From: Actinosynnema pretiosum
Lineage (GTDB): Bacteria; Actinomycetota; Actinomycetes; Mycobacteriales; Pseudonocardiaceae
DNA length: 64,000 bases
Reading direction: 5' to 3'
Assembly: GCF_024171695.1 (NCBI RefSeq)
Contig: NZ_JAMTCF010000016.1
Span: 62,001-126,000 of the forward strand
Shown here piece by piece: positions 62,503-64,000 of the stretch. How positions within the stretch are numbered: position 1 is the stretch's first letter; every line of letters begins with the position of its first letter. Below the pieces are notes generated by a model. That model searched no databases and was not told where the DNA came from. It saw nothing but the letters and a program-made list of their open reading frames with translations. The translations under genes and the position numbers were made by a program.

Positions 62503-64000
62503 TCAGGGCCGCGGCAGGAGGTGCTCGCGCAAGGCACCCAGGCCCATCGGACCGATGCCCAGCGCGTGCCCGTGGAACGCCTTGAGGTCGAACCGGTGGC
62601 CCAGCCGCGCCCGGTACGCCTCCCGGGCCGCCAGCCAGGCCCGCTCGCCGAGCTTGTAGGACACGGCCTGACCGGGCCACCCCAGGTACCTGGCCACCTC
62701 CCGGGGCTGGAGCGCCGGGTCGGTGGTCGTCCGGGCGCGCAGGAACTCTAGGGCACGCGCGGGTGTCCAGGGCGCGCTGCCGCCGGGCACCGGCAACCTC
62801 AGGTGCAGGCCGATGTCCAGGATCACGCGCGCGGCCCGGAGCAGTTGACCGTCCAACATGCCGAGGAGGAAGCCTGGGTCGTCGAGAAACCCCAGTTCCG
62901 CCATCAGCCGCTCGGCGTACAGGGCCCAGCCCTCGCTGTGGCCGGGGACGTCGCACAGCAGCCGCTGGAAGCGGTTCAGCCCGGCACTACCGGCCACGAC
63001 GGCAGCCTGCTGGAGGTGGTGGCCGGGCACTCCCTCGTGGTGCACCCGGCTCAGCTCCCGCCAGGTGGGTATCGGGCCGGTTGACGTCGGGGCCCGCCAC
63101 CAGACCCGACCCGGTCTTGTGAGGTCCGCAGAGGGCGCGGTGTAGTAGGCGGCGGTCGCACCGTCCTCGGGGGAGATCCGGCACTCCAGCCGCGTGACGG
63201 CGGCGTCGATGTCGAAGTGGGCGCCGCGCAGCGCGGTCATGGCGCTGTCGACGCCGCGCTGGAGCCACGCCTCGAACTCTGTCGCGGTCGCCGCCCGATA
63301 GCGCGGGTCGGCGTCCAGCCGGTTCGCCACCTGCACCGGTGACTCGGCGGTGGCGGCCACCCGGCGGATTTCCGACTCGATGCGGTGGAACTCCTCCCAA
63401 CCCCATGCGTAGGCTTCCAGCGGGTCGACCTCGGTGCCGAGGAAGTGCCGCAACCACAGGCCGTGCACCTCGGTGCCGACAGCGTCCTCGGCGGGCGCGA
63501 CGCGCACGAGTTCGTCGCGCAGGAACCGGGCGAAGGCGGCGAACGCGCCAGCGGCCTCGGACGCCGCCTCGTCGACTTCCTCCACCGGTGCGTCCGGCAC
63601 CTGCCAGGCCTGGGCGACGAGGGGGTCGAACGCGGACCCGCCGGCCCACGCCTCGCACTGCTGCGCCACCGCCAGCACCTGCCTGCGCGCGGCGACGCGG
63701 CCCACCTGGGCGCCCTCGGTGAGCGATCGACGCAAGCCCCGCAATGCGCCGTCGACCGCGCGCAGCCGCAGGGCGAGGGCCTTCCAGTCCTCGAAAGTGC
63801 GCGGCTCCGCCAGCGTGAACACCATGCGGATGTCCTGGACCGGGCTCGCTAGGAGGTTCAGTGCGGTCGCGGCGACGCCGCTCTCGTGCAGTTCCAGCTG
63901 GCTGCGTAGCCGTTCGCCGAGGACGTCGGCGGCCACGGCCTCGCCCGCGTCTAGGGGGGCGGTGGCGCGCAGCCGGGTGAGCGTCGCGCGTGCGAGGTCC
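62503..64000 (-). CDS. DUF885 metallopeptidase-like protein, 5' end outside window
   Basis: The frame is open up to base 64000, so the N-terminus is missing. The visible 499 codons include HEGVPGHHLQQA, the H-E-x-x-x-x-x-H motif of DUF885 proteins that should bind zinc, VPGHSEGWALYAERLMAELGF and the closing Tyr/Lys-rich GWPGQAVSYKLGERAWL. The family is cytoplasmic and of poorly known specificity, related to carboxypeptidase-like metalloenzymes. It is convergent with the carrier-protein operon, whose last stop lies 44 bp away, and looks unrelated to it. Confidence 0.85.
   Translation of the reverse strand, partial: DLARATLTRLRATAPLDAGEAVAADVLGERLRSQLELHESGVAATALNLLASPVQDIRMVFTLAEPRTFEDWKALALRLRAVDGALRGLRRSLTEGAQVGRVAARRQVLAVAQQCEAWAGGSAFDPLVAQAWQVPDAPVEEVDEAASEAAGAFAAFARFLRDELVRVAPAEDAVGTEVHGLWLRHFLGTEVDPLEAYAWGWEEFHRIESEIRRVAATAESPVQVANRLDADPRYRAATATEFEAWLQRGVDSAMTALRGAHFDIDAAVTRLECRISPEDGATAAYYTAPSADLTRPGRVWWRAPTSTGPIPTWRELSRVHHEGVPGHHLQQAAVVAGSAGLNRFQRLLCDVPGHSEGWALYAERLMAELGFLDDPGFLLGMLDGQLLRAARVILDIGLHLRLPVPGGSAPWTPARALEFLRARTTTDPALQPREVARYLGWPGQAVSYKLGERAWLAAREAYRARLGHRFDLKAFHGHALGIGPMGLGALREHLLPRP

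Overview
The window is very GC-rich throughout, with G or C at almost every third codon position, frequent GTG starts, SARP regulators, F420-type enzymes and a plant-type DAHP synthase. This points to a filamentous actinomycete. I would guess the Pseudonocardiales (Actinosynnema/Saccharothrix-like), but that is an impression, not a demonstration. No rRNA, tRNA or CRISPR array was seen.

Layout. 1-9.6 kb is ordinary accessory chromosome: the 3' part of a glycoside hydrolase, a DUF4132 protein, an FHA protein with a Ser/Thr kinase, a SARP regulator and a secreted GH16 glucanase with a three-unit 11-bp direct repeat in its promoter. 9.7-36.4 kb is a pyrrolobenzodiazepine (PBD) cluster of the tomaymycin type. 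One operon holds the UvrA-like self-resistance ATPase, a MerR regulator, a TomN-like tautomerase and a flavin amine oxidase. A second operon holds the five enzymes that turn tyrosine into the dihydropyrrole unit (tyrosine hydroxylase, DOPA dioxygenase, gamma-glutamyltransferase-type C-C hydrolase, PhzF-type isomerase, F420 reductase), with no C-methyltransferase. Anthranilate supply and decoration genes follow (DAHP synthase, two PhzE/TrpEG-like synthases, HpaB/HpaC hydroxylase pair, salicylyl-CoA-hydroxylase-like FAD monooxygenase, O-methyltransferase). Two NRPS proteins assemble the product: A-PCP for the aryl acid and C-A-PCP-reductase for the proline analogue and release as an aldehyde. 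A MarR regulator closes the cluster. Four copies of a GATTTCC-N4-GGAAATC-type palindrome sit in front of the resistance operon, the NRPS operon, the divergent synthase/monooxygenase pair and the marR gene itself, suggesting one cluster-wide regulon.

36.5-41.3 kb holds a large secreted subtilisin-like protease, a small secreted four-cysteine protein resembling tendamistat-type amylase inhibitors, and a second SARP. 41.4-53.0 kb is a second, apparently undescribed small NRPS cluster. A six-gene operon encodes a DAO-family flavoenzyme, a free carrier protein, a C-A-PCP protein ending in an enterochelin-esterase-like domain, an MbtH-adenylation fusion, an ATP-grasp ligase and an MFS exporter. A ureohydrolase (agmatinase family) with a TTA codon lies divergently. 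The logic resembles a short peptide in which one residue is loaded and oxidised on the free carrier protein, condensed by the NRPS and further ligated by the ATP-grasp enzyme. The product cannot be read from the sequence.

53.0-58.5 kb is an insertion-sequence graveyard surrounding a large membrane protein with a degenerate NTPase-like cytoplasmic half and an extracellular ligand-binding half. 59.0-62.5 kb is a small locus with an LLM flavoenzyme gene interrupted by an in-frame amber codon, an Eis-type acetyltransferase, a type II thioesterase with cysteine instead of serine as apparent nucleophile, and a carrier protein. The window ends in the 3' part of a DUF885 metallopeptidase-like gene.
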